Made by a program: the position numbers and the translations under genes
Shown here: one piece after another, positions 17,616-25,774 of the stretch
Layout of the letters: each line of letters begins with the position of its first letter
How positions within the stretch are numbered: position 1 is the first letter of the stretch
Origin: Cellulophaga baltica
GTDB taxonomy: Bacteria; Bacteroidota; Bacteroidia; Flavobacteriales; Flavobacteriaceae
NCBI RefSeq assembly: GCF_900102165.1
Contig: NZ_FNBD01000003.1
Location: 248,001 to 312,000 of the forward strand
DNA: 64,000 nt
Direction: 5' to 3'
The notes under the pieces: model-generated
Databases searched by the model: none
The model's input: the letters and a program-made list of their open reading frames with translations, nothing else
What the model was told of the DNA's origin: nothing

Positions 17616-19031
17616 TTAATACCCTGGATTTTGCGCTATGTTAGGATTAACATCTGTTTCATCTTGTGGTATTGGCATTATAACAGTATCTGCTCCATAA
17701 GGAATGGTACATATCTGTGCCGTACAGTTGGTTCTAATAATATCCATTTGATTACGCATTAAATCCCATAATCTTTGACCTTCAAAGGCTAATTCTAATC
17801 TTCTTTCTAAAAAGATAGCATCTTTAAGAGTGTCTCCAGTATCTGTATTATCAGGTTCATCTGCAATTGCACGTTGTCGTACCACATCCAAATCATCTTG
17901 TGCACCCGTTATATCTGTACCGATCTCTGCTCTAGCCTCGGCACGTATCAAATACATTTCAGCAAGTCTTACAACTTTTACATTGTCAAAACCATTGATG
18001 TCCGAATATTTGATCATTCTATAAGGCGCAAATTCTCCAGTTAATAAAGGATCTACTTCAAAGGTGCTTAAGCGAGCATCGTTCTCAGGGTAAAGATCAG
18101 CGATATCATTAGAGGGCAGGTAATCTCCAAAACCTGCTTGTAGATAAAGACCAGCGATACCAGCGCCACCCACATTATCTGCTTCGGTCATTGATATTTC
18201 AAAAATTGACTCAGAACTATTGTCCGTAGTCCATAAATCATAATAGTTATCGTTAGAAATCAACGTATAATCACCTGAGTCTATGACACTCGTAGCCATA
18301 GCTTCTGCATTATTCCAATCTTCTTGAAAAAGATAAACCTTTGCCAATAATGCCCTTACCGATGTTGGAGATAACGTACTAGAATTACCGCTTCTAGAAT
18401 TGCCATTCATGAAAGAAATACCCGTAGTCATATCAGAAACAATTTGTTCATATACTTCCGCGACAGTACTTCTAGAAGGTTCATTATCTAAATCAAAATT
18501 CAGAACAATAGGCACCCCTAAATGACTAGCATCTGCCGTATAATTATATTGCTGAGCAAACATGCGCACTAAATCAAAATACATCAAACCTCTTAAAGCA
18601 TAGGCCTCCCCGATAATATGATTTTGCTCTGCTATAACTGCATCAGATAAAATTGTTTCCGAATTGATGATAGCGTTAGCTGCATTAATTCCTTCATAAG
18701 CACTACCCCACAATGAGAGTGCATCACCATCTGATACTCTTTGAATGTGCTCGGCATAGTCGACAATTCTATTGGCCTGACTATTTTGTTTAACATCATC
18801 TGCCAAAACATCAGGTATCATAATCATGTAACGCCCATAATATTCGGAACCGGACAGTTTATTATAGATACCAGTAATAGAAGATTCATAACCATCAAGA
18901 TCTAAAAGGGCGTCAGTATCCGAAACAGATTGTTGCGGAGTAAGTTCTAAAAAGGAGTCTGAACAAGATAATACGAGTCCAGCTACTATCGTTAATATAA
19001 ATATTTTATATGTTTTCATGTGTTTCATCAT
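17616..19031 (-). CDS. RagB/SusD family outer-membrane lipoprotein
   Basis: A 471-residue SusD homologue, the surface lid of a SusC/SusD TonB-dependent importer. It has a lipoprotein signal (LVLSCSDSFLELTP), early SusD sequence (QQSVSDTDALLDLDGYE), TPR-like helices with a GEAYALRGLMYFDLVRMFAQ segment, and a C-terminal LERRLELAFEGQRLWDLMR motif. All are standard family marks and the protein is full length. It starts immediately after the susC stop with no gap. Because susC is interrupted, this lid may now lack a functional pore. Context (dipeptidase, amidohydrolases) suggests a peptide-like or N-containing ligand rather than a polysaccharide. Confidence 0.93.
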   Translation of the reverse strand: MMKHMKTYKIFILTIVAGLVLSCSDSFLELTPQQSVSDTDALLDLDGYESSITGIYNKLSGSEYYGRYMIMIPDVLADDVKQNSQANRIVDYAEHIQRVSDGDALSLWGSAYEGINAANAIINSETILSDAVIAEQNHIIGEAYALRGLMYFDLVRMFAQQYNYTADASHLGVPIVLNFDLDNEPSRSTVAEVYEQIVSDMTTGISFMNGNSRSGNSSTLSPTSVRALLAKVYLFQEDWNNAEAMATSVIDSGDYTLISNDNYYDLWTTDNSSESIFEISMTEADNVGGAGIAGLYLQAGFGDYLPSNDIADLYPENDARLSTFEVDPLLTGEFAPYRMIKYSDINGFDNVKVVRLAEMYLIRAEARAEIGTDITGAQDDLDVVRQRAIADEPDNTDTGDTLKDAIFLERRLELAFEGQRLWDLMRNQMDIIRTNCTAQICTIPYGADTVIMPIPQDETDVNPNIAQNPGY

Positions 19032-22000
19032 TTAAAGTTGAATATCTAAACCAATGGATATAGTCTTCACTGCAGGCGTCTGCCCCGTGTAGGTACCATT
19101 AATTCCCTGTTCTGGATCAATGTAAAGGATATCCTCTTTTACAAAAGTTAGAATATTAGTTCCTCTTGCATACAATCGCATTGAATTCAAGCCTAACAAC
19201 GAAGTAACTTTTTCGGTGAAATTATAGGCAACCGTTAAATCCCTTAAACGAATATAGCTACCGTCATACAACCATCTTGTCTGATTTGCTTCATTACTAC
19301 CATTACGACCACCCCAAACAAACTGAGGTACTAATGCGTCTGTTGAACCAGGTTGCCATCTGTTATCATAAATAAAGTCTGCTGTACTTCTTGGCGTAAG
19401 TCTTCCATCACCTAATGTACCTCTTGCCCTATCATCGAAAATATAATTGCCATAAGAATAAATGAAGTTGGCACTTAGACTAAGATCCTTGTAAGTAAAC
19501 ATCGTATTGAAACCACCGAAAAATTCAGGAGTGGCAGACTTGTCATCTAAAAAGCGTTCTGCATCACTAATATCATTAGTTATCGTAGTTTTTGAAGCAT
19601 CTGTATACCATTGTGGATCACCATTCTCTTGGTTTACACCTGCCCAGCTATATAGGTAGAAAGATTGAAAATCTTCGCCTTCTTGTCTTCTAAAAGCACC
19701 ATCTGTAAAATCGTCTGTTAGCTCAGTAATTTCATTCTTTAAAAAAGTGGTATTAAACCCAATATTCTAATTAAAATTATCACTGCTAATGATATCTGCA
19801 TTGATTGAGAGTTCTAAACCTGAGTTTTTCATTTCACCAAAGTTTTGGGTCAACGAAGAGAAACCTGAGGTCAAGGTAATAGGCACATTCAAAATAAGAT
19901 CTGAAGAAGTACGTTCAAAATATTCAACCGTACCACTAATTTTTGAAAAGAGACCAAAATCTACACCCACGTTAAAATTCTGTTGACTCTCCCAAGTAAG
20001 ATCAGGGTTCGCTATTTGGCTTGGACTACCACCTGGATTACCATCATAATCCTGACCAAAAACGTAAAGCCCTTGTGAAGGAAAATTACCAATGGCAGCA
20101 TTACCTGTTACACCCCAAGAACTTCTAACTTTTAGCAAATCTAAAAAGGAAACATCTTCTAAAAAAGATTCCCTACTAGCAACCCAACTTCCTCCAAAGG
20201 AATAAAAAGTACCCCATCTGTTGTCCGCACCAAATCTAGAAGAACCGTCTCGTCTTAAACTACCTGAAAGAAAATATTTTCCATCGTAGTTATAATTTAA
20301 CCTAGAAAAGGCAGAAACAAAAGTATACTCAGATTTTGATCCACTAATAGCAAACTCTGCCGATGCGCTATTTAACGTTCTTAAACTTTGGTTAGGAAAT
20401 TGCGTTCCAGAAGCACTAAAAGATTCGTTATTAGTTTCTTGAGCTTCAAAACCTCCTAAGACATTAAAATTATGGTTATCACCTAAAATAAAATTATAAT
20501 CTGCAGTTTGCGTACCTACAAAGGTTCTAAGTGACGTATTCGCTTCATAACCGATACCCCCTGAATTTCTTCCTCCGCCATATCTTGGATTTTGATATTG
20601 CGATTCGGTTAACGTAAGTAAATCAAAATTCAATTGTGAACGTAAAGTCAAATTCTTTATTGGTTTTATAGAAACCGCAAAATTATCAATAACCCTAAAT
20701 TGCTTATTTTCCCAAAGGTCATCACCACTTAAAGCTCCAACTGGGTTAGCACCTCCTAAAGGAAAATAATCAGCATGTTCCCCATTAAATCTTCCTTCTT
20801 CATCATAAATAGGTATTAACGGTGATAACTCTAGAGAGTTTTTAAACGGATTATTGAAAGAGCCACCATCAAAAAACGTATTAGTTGTACTGTTTGAAAC
20901 CGATATATTATTGGAAATGGTTAAATAATCTGTTGCTTTAAACTCTATGTTACTCCTAGCGCTTAACCTCTTGAAACCTGATCCTATAATATAGTTTTCT
21001 TGATCATAATAAGCTCCAGAGAAAAAATACTTTAAATTATCAGTACCTCCACTAGCACTCAAATCATAACTTTGAGTTATTCCCGTTCTAGTAATGGCAT
21101 CTAACCAATTGGTATCCGTAGGTTCGCCAGTTGAAGGGTCAATTAGTTGTTGAAAAGTAGCATCAAATCTTGCTTGCGCCTCTGCTGCTGTATCTCCACC
21201 ATTAACATAACCCTCAAGAAAAAGTTCTGTATATTCTGCTGCATTCAACGGTTTCAATATATTATTGTATGCTTGCGAGTTAAAGCCTGTTAATGTTTTT
21301 AAGGTAATTTTTGCCTTCCCAGACTTTCCTGATTTTGTTGTAATTAAAATAACACCATTTGCACCTCTAGACCCGTAAATTGCAGTTGAAGCCGCATCTT
21401 TTAATACTGATATTGATTCAATATCATTAGGGTTAATAGATGCCATAACATTGGTACTACTACCGCCATTATCTATAGTACCAATACTACCATTTTGTAT
21501 TGGAATACCATCAATAACATACAATGGCTCGCTAGAAGCTGATATAGAACCAATACCTCTTATTCTAACCTGTGTATTTCCTCCCGGAGCACCATCTACT
21601 GCACTTGCCTGTAAACCCGCAGTACTACCTCTTAATGCTTGCTCGAAACTAGAAACCGGTGCTTGTTCAAAAGTTGCACTTTTTACAACACCTACAGATC
21701 CTGTTAAAGATTCTTTTTTCTGTGAACCATACCCCACAAGAACAACCTCTTCTAAGGCTGCTGCATTTTCCTTTAACGTAATATCAATGACCGTTTTTGC
21801 ACCTACAGTAGCCGTTTGAGTTAGCATTCCTATATAAGAAAAAGCCAATACGTCTGTATCATTCGCTTTAATAGCATAGTGCCCGTCAAAATCTGTTTGT
21901 GTACCTTGAGTAGTACCTTTCACCAGAATATTTACACCTACTAATGGTATGCCATCAGTACCATAAACAGTTCCTGTTATTGTCTTTTCTTGTACAGAAG

Positions 22001-22373
22001 TATCATCGTCTGAAATATTTTTGATAGCTGCTCTCGATTCAACTTTTTTAACGACAATTTGCTTCCCTTCTATCTTATACGTAAGATTTGTATTTGAAAA
22101 GGCTTTATCTAGTACGGTAGAAATCTTTACATTTTTAAGTTTTAAAGAGATCTTCTTATTGGTACTGATAACATCATCCTTGTAAAAAAAGATGTAATTA
22201 CTAGTACTCTGAATTTCACTAAAAAATTGCTCTACGGATAAATTGTTAAGTTCCACATCCATCTTATTTTGCCCCATAGCCAAATTGGCATAAGCGCTTG
22301 AAAGACCGATAGTAATAAACAATAAAAATATTCTCATAAGCGTAAGGATTCCTAAACTTAAAGTTTTTTTCAT
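19032..22373 (-). pseudogene. SusC/RagA TonB-dependent receptor with STN domain, in-frame TAG
   Basis: A 1113-codon SusC frame broken by one TAG at codon 869 (19769-19767); the frame is otherwise open on both sides. The domains in order are a signal peptide, an STN domain (LSVEQFFSEIQS to IVVKKV, about 40-115), a carboxypeptidase-regulatory-like repeat (ITGTVYGTDGIPLVGVNI), a plug (VVLVGYGSQKKESLTGSV, then RIRGIGS) and the barrel. Around the break the text reads DNFN-stop-NIGFN, where this family normally has Trp, so TGG to TAG is the likely change. The truncated form would lose the last barrel strands and should not insert properly. The STN domain implies trans-envelope signalling through FecR to the ECF sigma factor. 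Confidence 0.85.
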
Positions 22374-22386
22374 ATTTTTGGTTTTG

Positions 22387-22466
22387 GTTAATTAATGTCA
22401 CTTAGTTTTAAGTGATCTTGATTTAAATTCCCAGAAGATGTTGGACGCATCTTCTGGTTTTTTTTA
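22387..22466 (+). ncRNA. Candidate antisense RNA opposite the susC leader
   Basis: On the plus strand, TATTTTTG at 22373-22380 fits the -7 consensus and a strong intrinsic terminator ends near 22466. An RNA of about 80 nt opposite the susC 5' leader is therefore possible. Bacteroides PULs have cis-antisense sRNAs (DonS type) at this place. No -33 box is seen, and the -7 match overlaps the susC start codon, so it may be chance. Confidence 0.3.
22431..22466 (+). terminator. Plus-strand intrinsic terminator between fecR and susC
   Basis: A perfect 10-bp stem (CCAGAAGATG / CATCTTCTGG) with a 7-nt loop is followed by eight T on the plus strand. Both neighbouring genes run on the minus strand, where no U-run follows the hairpin. 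As a terminator it can only serve a plus-strand transcript. On the minus strand it would be a leader hairpin in the susC mRNA. Confidence 0.7.
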
Positions 22467-22509
22467 CTAATTCAAATAAATAATAGGTTTAATTCATTCA
22501 CGGTGTGTT

Positions 22510-23577
22510 TTAATTAATGATGATACTATTTCCTTTAAAGCTGTAGTTCATATTTGTACTCGCCTTAATATTTTTTAAGACACTCTCTATATCTTCATTT
22601 AAATCTAAATACCCAGAAAAACTTTCTGAGCTCAAGGTTTCGTCTTCAATCAGTATATTTTTATTGTAGTACCTAGAAATCCTTTTCATAATATGCTTTA
22701 AATCGTTTTTCCTGAATACAAACACACCATCTCTCCAAGAAAAATAATGATCAACATTTACCTTTTCTGAAAAAATACTTTTGTTATTTTTATCATAACT
22801 CGCCTTTGTTCCAGGAGTAATTTTCATTTTATCGAGGTGTCCTGATGAGGTTTCGTTTTTGTAGCTAATTTGTACACTACCACTCTTTAGTACTGTGTTT
22901 ATTGTGCTTTCATCTGCATAACTGGTTACGCCAAAAACAGTTCCTAACACCTCTATCTCTTGGTCCTGAGACATTACTATAAAAGGGTGATATTTATTAT
23001 GAGCTACATCAAAAATAGCTTCTCCCTCTAAATATACTTCTCTTCTATCCCCATTAAAAACAGCAGGATACACCATTTTTGATCCGGAATTTAACCAAAC
23101 AGTACTCCCGTCAGATAAATTTATTTTTGTGCGTTCCCCAAAAGGAACTAACAGGGTATTGTACACCGTTTTATTATTTTTAGAAGTCTCTTGGTTTACT
23201 TCTTTTGAATTGCCTAAAGTTATTTTCTGGCCTGTATTAGAGTAGTTAATGCTTTTATTATTTGGGTCTATTTTTAAATATTCACCACTTCCTAAAATCA
23301 ATACTACCTTATCAGAATCATTAACATTTAAATTCTTTGAAGTAGATACCACATCTGCAATAGAACTTTCTTGCGTTCTATTCTGATACCAAAAAAAACC
23401 AGAAACAAAGAGTATCAAAACAAATGCGATAGACAATGCCTTCCCAAAGTGTTTCTTCTTTTTTGAAGTCTTGTCTATAGAAGCAAGTATGTTCTTCTTC
23501 AACAACGCTTTCTCAACTTCAGATAACTGGTTATTATATTTAGATTTAATTTCTTTCATGTCTTTACTTAGATTCAA
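22510..23577 (-). CDS. FecR family anti-sigma factor
   Basis: A 355-residue single-pass membrane regulator. A cytoplasmic N-terminal part (about 1-45) precedes one membrane segment (ALSIAFVLILFVSGFFWY). The periplasmic FecR domain follows, with VPFGERTKINLSDGSTVWLNSGSKMVYPAVF and the EVYLEGEAIFDVAHN motif. The C-terminal region (HIMKRISRYYNKNI to the end) matches the DUF4974/STN-contacting part. In this system FecR receives the signal from the STN domain of SusC and releases the ECF sigma factor encoded just upstream. It is separated from the sigma gene by 108 nt containing its own copy of the ECF-type promoter motif. Confidence 0.92.
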   Translation of the reverse strand: MNLSKDMKEIKSKYNNQLSEVEKALLKKNILASIDKTSKKKKHFGKALSIAFVLILFVSGFFWYQNRTQESSIADVVSTSKNLNVNDSDKVVLILGSGEYLKIDPNNKSINYSNTGQKITLGNSKEVNQETSKNNKTVYNTLLVPFGERTKINLSDGSTVWLNSGSKMVYPAVFNGDRREVYLEGEAIFDVAHNKYHPFIVMSQDQEIEVLGTVFGVTSYADESTINTVLKSGSVQISYKNETSSGHLDKMKITPGTKASYDKNNKSIFSEKVNVDHYFSWRDGVFVFRKNDLKHIMKRISRYYNKNILIEDETLSSESFSGYLDLNEDIESVLKNIKASTNMNYSFKGNSIIIN

Positions 23578-23634
23578 TAATCTTACCTTTTAAACTTTAA
23601 TTAAATTGACTATTTGAATTGAATTCTATTACTA

Positions 23635-23664
23635 ATAAGTAATTAGTTTATTTTTTATAGACAT
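23635..23664 (-). promoter_or_regulatory. ECF-type promoter motif, copy upstream of fecR
   Basis: Minus strand: ATGTCTATAA, 11 nt, ATTACTTAT. Spacing is identical to the copies at 14207-14236 and 24400-24429. Its downstream edge is 58 nt from the fecR start codon. This copy lies between the sigma and fecR genes and would give fecR its own sigma-dependent promoter. Confidence 0.6.
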
Positions 23665-23685
23665 CATTAATCCAATTTATTTGAA

Positions 23686-24354
23686 TTAATAAAATTTTAG
23701 CTTTCGCAAGGTTTTAATAGCACGGTAGATTGATGTTCTTGCAGTTTGTATAGAAATATCCATAATTGTTGAAATTTCTTCGTAAGATTTTTCCTGATCG
23801 AACCTTAAAAAAAGTATTTTCTGCTGTTTTTTGGTTAAGGTACTTATCGCTTCTGCCAATTTTTCGTTTCGCTCTTTAATACCTTCTTGATGGATGATAG
23901 ACTTCTCACAAGAACTAATATGGTTTGCTTTGGTAAAATCTGGCTTAAATTGAAAATCATCTAAAGAGACAGCCAAATTTTTAGTTCTGTACTTTTTATT
24001 GATTTTACGCTTTAAAGATCTAAACAAGTAATATTTTACATTATCCGTCATAGATAAATTATTTCTGTACTTATATAGGTCTACAAATAAATCATGGATA
24101 CAATCAGAAACATAGCTTTTATCTTTGGAATGATACATACCATAGGTAAATAAGATGTTGATATAGATATCATACAGATTACCTAAAGCAGCCTTGTCTC
24201 CATCAATTAATTTTTGCCAAATTAAAATTTCCTTTTCCTTCTCTATAAAGAAATCTGTACTGCTAATTTCTGGCTGATGTGTGAACATCTGTTCGTCCGT
24301 ATCTCGATTTCTTTCTGTAGCTAAAGCCAATGCTAACTCACCATATTCTTGCAT
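23686..24354 (-). CDS. ECF RNA polymerase sigma factor (FecI-like, Bacteroidetes type)
   Basis: Sigma-70 family factor of the extracytoplasmic-function class. Region 2 is seen at about residues 45-115 (GDKAALGNLYDIYI, CIHDLFVDLYKYR, YYLFRSLKRKINKKY). Region 4 is at about 160-218 (LTKKQQKILFLRFDQEKSYEEISTIM, then TARTSIYRAIKTLR as the DNA-recognition helix). The first 22 residues are atypical and translation may start at the Met at 24288 instead. It lies upstream of fecR, susC and susD, the usual order for a ligand-sensing TonB system. A motif likely to be its own promoter lies 46 nt upstream, which suggests autoregulation. Confidence 0.9.
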   Translation of the reverse strand: MQEYGELALALATERNRDTDEQMFTHQPEISSTDFFIEKEKEILIWQKLIDGDKAALGNLYDIYINILFTYGMYHSKDKSYVSDCIHDLFVDLYKYRNNLSMTDNVKYYLFRSLKRKINKKYRTKNLAVSLDDFQFKPDFTKANHISSCEKSIIHQEGIKERNEKLAEAISTLTKKQQKILFLRFDQEKSYEEISTIMDISIQTARTSIYRAIKTLRKLKFY

Positions 24355-24399
24355 GATACTTGAATTTATAATTATGTTCTGCTTATGCCTTCATACTAA

Positions 24400-24429
24400 A
24401 TAAGTAATATATGATCTTCTTATAGACAC
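24400..24429 (-). promoter_or_regulatory. ECF-type promoter motif, copy upstream of the sigma gene
   Basis: Minus strand: GTGTCTATAA, 11 nt, ATTACTTAT, followed by TAGTA. It matches the copies upstream of fecR and the VCBS gene in both blocks and in spacing. The downstream edge is 46 nt from the ATG at 24354. It suggests autoregulation of the ECF sigma factor. Confidence 0.6.
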
Positions 24430-24673
24430 TATTATTGATTTTTTATCAAAAAAAATAAAATCATAAATTATCAGTAGGTATTTTAAGTATATGATATGTA
24501 ATGTTTACATATATTGACAATATGATACATATAATATAAAACTAATTTGATTAAGAAGCGCACTACTAATTCTAAAATCATAAAGAACACTTCTAAATGC
24601 TGGCGCGGCTTATTGAGGATTTAATCCCATAAAAAGGAGTATAAGCTTCATAATGGTTGGGGTAGGAATAGAA
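24430..24673. other. Non-coding stretch upstream of the sigma gene
   Basis: About 320 bp from the sigma start to the tRNA terminator hold no gene. Besides the promoter motif at 24400-24429, the only structure I see is a perfect 8-bp inverted repeat, ATATGTAA-TGT-TTACATAT, at 24494-24512, inside very AT-rich DNA. It could be an operator. Nothing recognisable lies in 24530-24673, and no integrase remnant was found beside the tRNA. Confidence 0.5.
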
Positions 24674-24707
24674 ATAAAAAAAGCCTCTCGATTTCTCGAA
24701 AGGCTTA
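24674..24707 (-). terminator. Intrinsic terminator after the tRNA
   Basis: On the minus strand, an AAGCCT...AGGCTT stem with an inner TCGA/TCGA pairing and GAAA loop is followed by a run of seven T. It begins 15 nt past the tRNA 3' end. Confidence 0.8.
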
Positions 24708-24721
24708 ACAAACTGTAAAAG

Positions 24722-24795
24722 TGGTCCCACCTGGGCTCGAACCAGGGACCACCTGATTATGAGTCAGGTGCTCTAACCAACTGAGCTATAGGACC
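24722..24795 (-). tRNA. tRNA with CAU anticodon (Ile2 or elongator Met)
   Basis: A 74-nt cloverleaf. The acceptor GGTCCTA pairs with TGGGACC, the D arm is AGCTCAGTTGGTTAGAGCA, and the anticodon stem CTGA/TCAG encloses the loop CTCATAA (anticodon CAT). The T arm is CCTGG/CCAGG with loop TTCGAGC, and the discriminator is A. The CCA end is not encoded. A CAU anticodon can be elongator Met or, if C34 is modified to lysidine, Ile reading AUA. The sequence alone does not settle this. Confidence 0.93.
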
Positions 24796-24907
24796 GGCAA
24801 TTTGCGGATGCAATATTACCACTTATTTTTATACGTTGCAAGCATTCTCTTTTACAAAAATGCTACAAATCCCAATTTTATTTCTAATTGTACTGATATA
24901 CAAAAAA

Positions 24908-25318
24908 TTAGAGCGTTTCTGGAGCCTCTTGACAAAGCTCTATTAATACCCCATTTGTAGTTTTAGGATGCACAAAAGCCACCAATTTATTATCTGCACC
25001 CTTTTTAGGAACTTCATTTAAAATAGTAAAGCCCTCTGCTTTCAATCGTGCGATTTCTGCTACAATATCATCTACTGCAAAAGCTATATGATGAACGCCT
25101 TCCCCTTTTTTTTCTAAAAATTTTGCAATAGGTCCGTCTATATTGGTTGATTCTAAAAGTTCTATTTTATTAGGCCCGTTCTTGAAAAATGATGTTTTTA
25201 CCCCTTCCGATTGTACTTCTTCTTCTTTATAAGGCGCCGCCCCCAAAAGCTTCTCGAACAAGTCATTAGAGGTTTCTAAGTTGTTAACAGCAATACCAAT
25301 ATGCTCAATTTTTTTCAT
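24908..25318 (-). CDS. mce: Methylmalonyl-CoA epimerase
   Basis: A 136-residue vicinal-oxygen-chelate enzyme that interconverts (2R)- and (2S)-methylmalonyl-CoA, linking propionyl-CoA carboxylation to succinyl-CoA. The start KKIEHIGIAVNNLE carries the first metal His. GVHHIAFAVDDI gives the second His pair, and the ending VLIELCQE gives the metal Glu and closes the fold. Length and motifs are standard. It diverges from rbfA across a symmetrical promoter region of about 60 bp, an arrangement I would expect in Flavobacteriaceae. The protein is cytosolic and housekeeping. Confidence 0.93.
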   Translation of the reverse strand: MKKIEHIGIAVNNLETSNDLFEKLLGAAPYKEEEVQSEGVKTSFFKNGPNKIELLESTNIDGPIAKFLEKKGEGVHHIAFAVDDIVAEIARLKAEGFTILNEVPKKGADNKLVAFVHPKTTNGVLIELCQEAPETL

Positions 25319-25344
25319 TTTTTCTACTATATAGTACTAATGCA

Positions 25345-25374
25345 CTAAAATACGCAATAATCTGCGTATTTTTG
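25345..25374. promoter_or_regulatory. Palindromic divergent promoter for mce and rbfA
   Basis: A perfect 10-bp inverted repeat (AAAATACGCA-ATAATC-TGCGTATTTT, 25347-25372) carries a -7 box at each end: TATTTTTG on the plus strand (25367-25374) and TATTTTAG on the minus strand (25352-25345). Transcription toward rbfA would begin at or next to its ATG at 25379, giving an mRNA without a leader. Confidence 0.55.
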
Positions 25375-25378
25375 TCCC

Positions 25379-25771
25379 ATGGAAACACAGAGACAAAAAA
25401 AAATAGGTGGCGTCATACAGAAAGATATCGCTGATGTCTTACAAAGAGCCGCAACAGATGGTGGACTTAGAGGGACTTTAATTTCCGTTTCAAAAGTTCT
25501 TGTTACTACAGATCTTTCTATTGCAAAAGTATACGTAAGTATTTTTCCAACAAAAGATGCTGAGGAGTTATTAAAAGGCATGAAGTCTAATCAGCCATTA
25601 ATTAAACATGAACTAGCGCAGCGTACAAAAAATCAATTACGTCGTATGCCAGAACTTATGTTCTTCTTAGATGATTCGTTAGAATATATAGACGGAATAG
25701 AAAAATCTTTAAAAGGAAAGGATAACCCAATTGACAATCCTGATTTATTAGAAAAAAGAAAAAAAGCATAG
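25379..25771 (+). CDS. rbfA: 30S ribosome-binding factor A
   Basis: A 130-residue RbfA, a KH-fold assembly factor that binds the 30S subunit near the 5' end of 16S rRNA during late maturation and cold shock. Seen are QRQKKIGGVIQKDIADVL, a central VSKVLVTTDLSIAKVYVSIF strand pair and the C-terminal LRRMPELMFFLDDSLEYI motif. All are conserved in the family. The -7 box ends 5 nt before the ATG, so translation is probably from a leaderless or near-leaderless mRNA. The permease gene follows after 3 nt. Confidence 0.95.
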   Translation: METQRQKKIGGVIQKDIADVLQRAATDGGLRGTLISVSKVLVTTDLSIAKVYVSIFPTKDAEELLKGMKSNQPLIKHELAQRTKNQLRRMPELMFFLDDSLEYIDGIEKSLKGKDNPIDNPDLLEKRKKA

Positions 25772-25774
25772 TCA

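Noticed and set aside
7610-22373. Stop codons read as a sense residue (recoding or selenocysteine/pyrrolysine)
   Set aside because: The stops are TAA and TAG, not TGA. Both serve as normal ends of other genes in the window, and no special tRNA or recoding element is seen near them.
24430-24795. Integrated element at the tRNA
   Set aside because: No integrase, no direct repeat of the tRNA 3' end and no change of gene style were found on either side; mce and rbfA follow in normal order.
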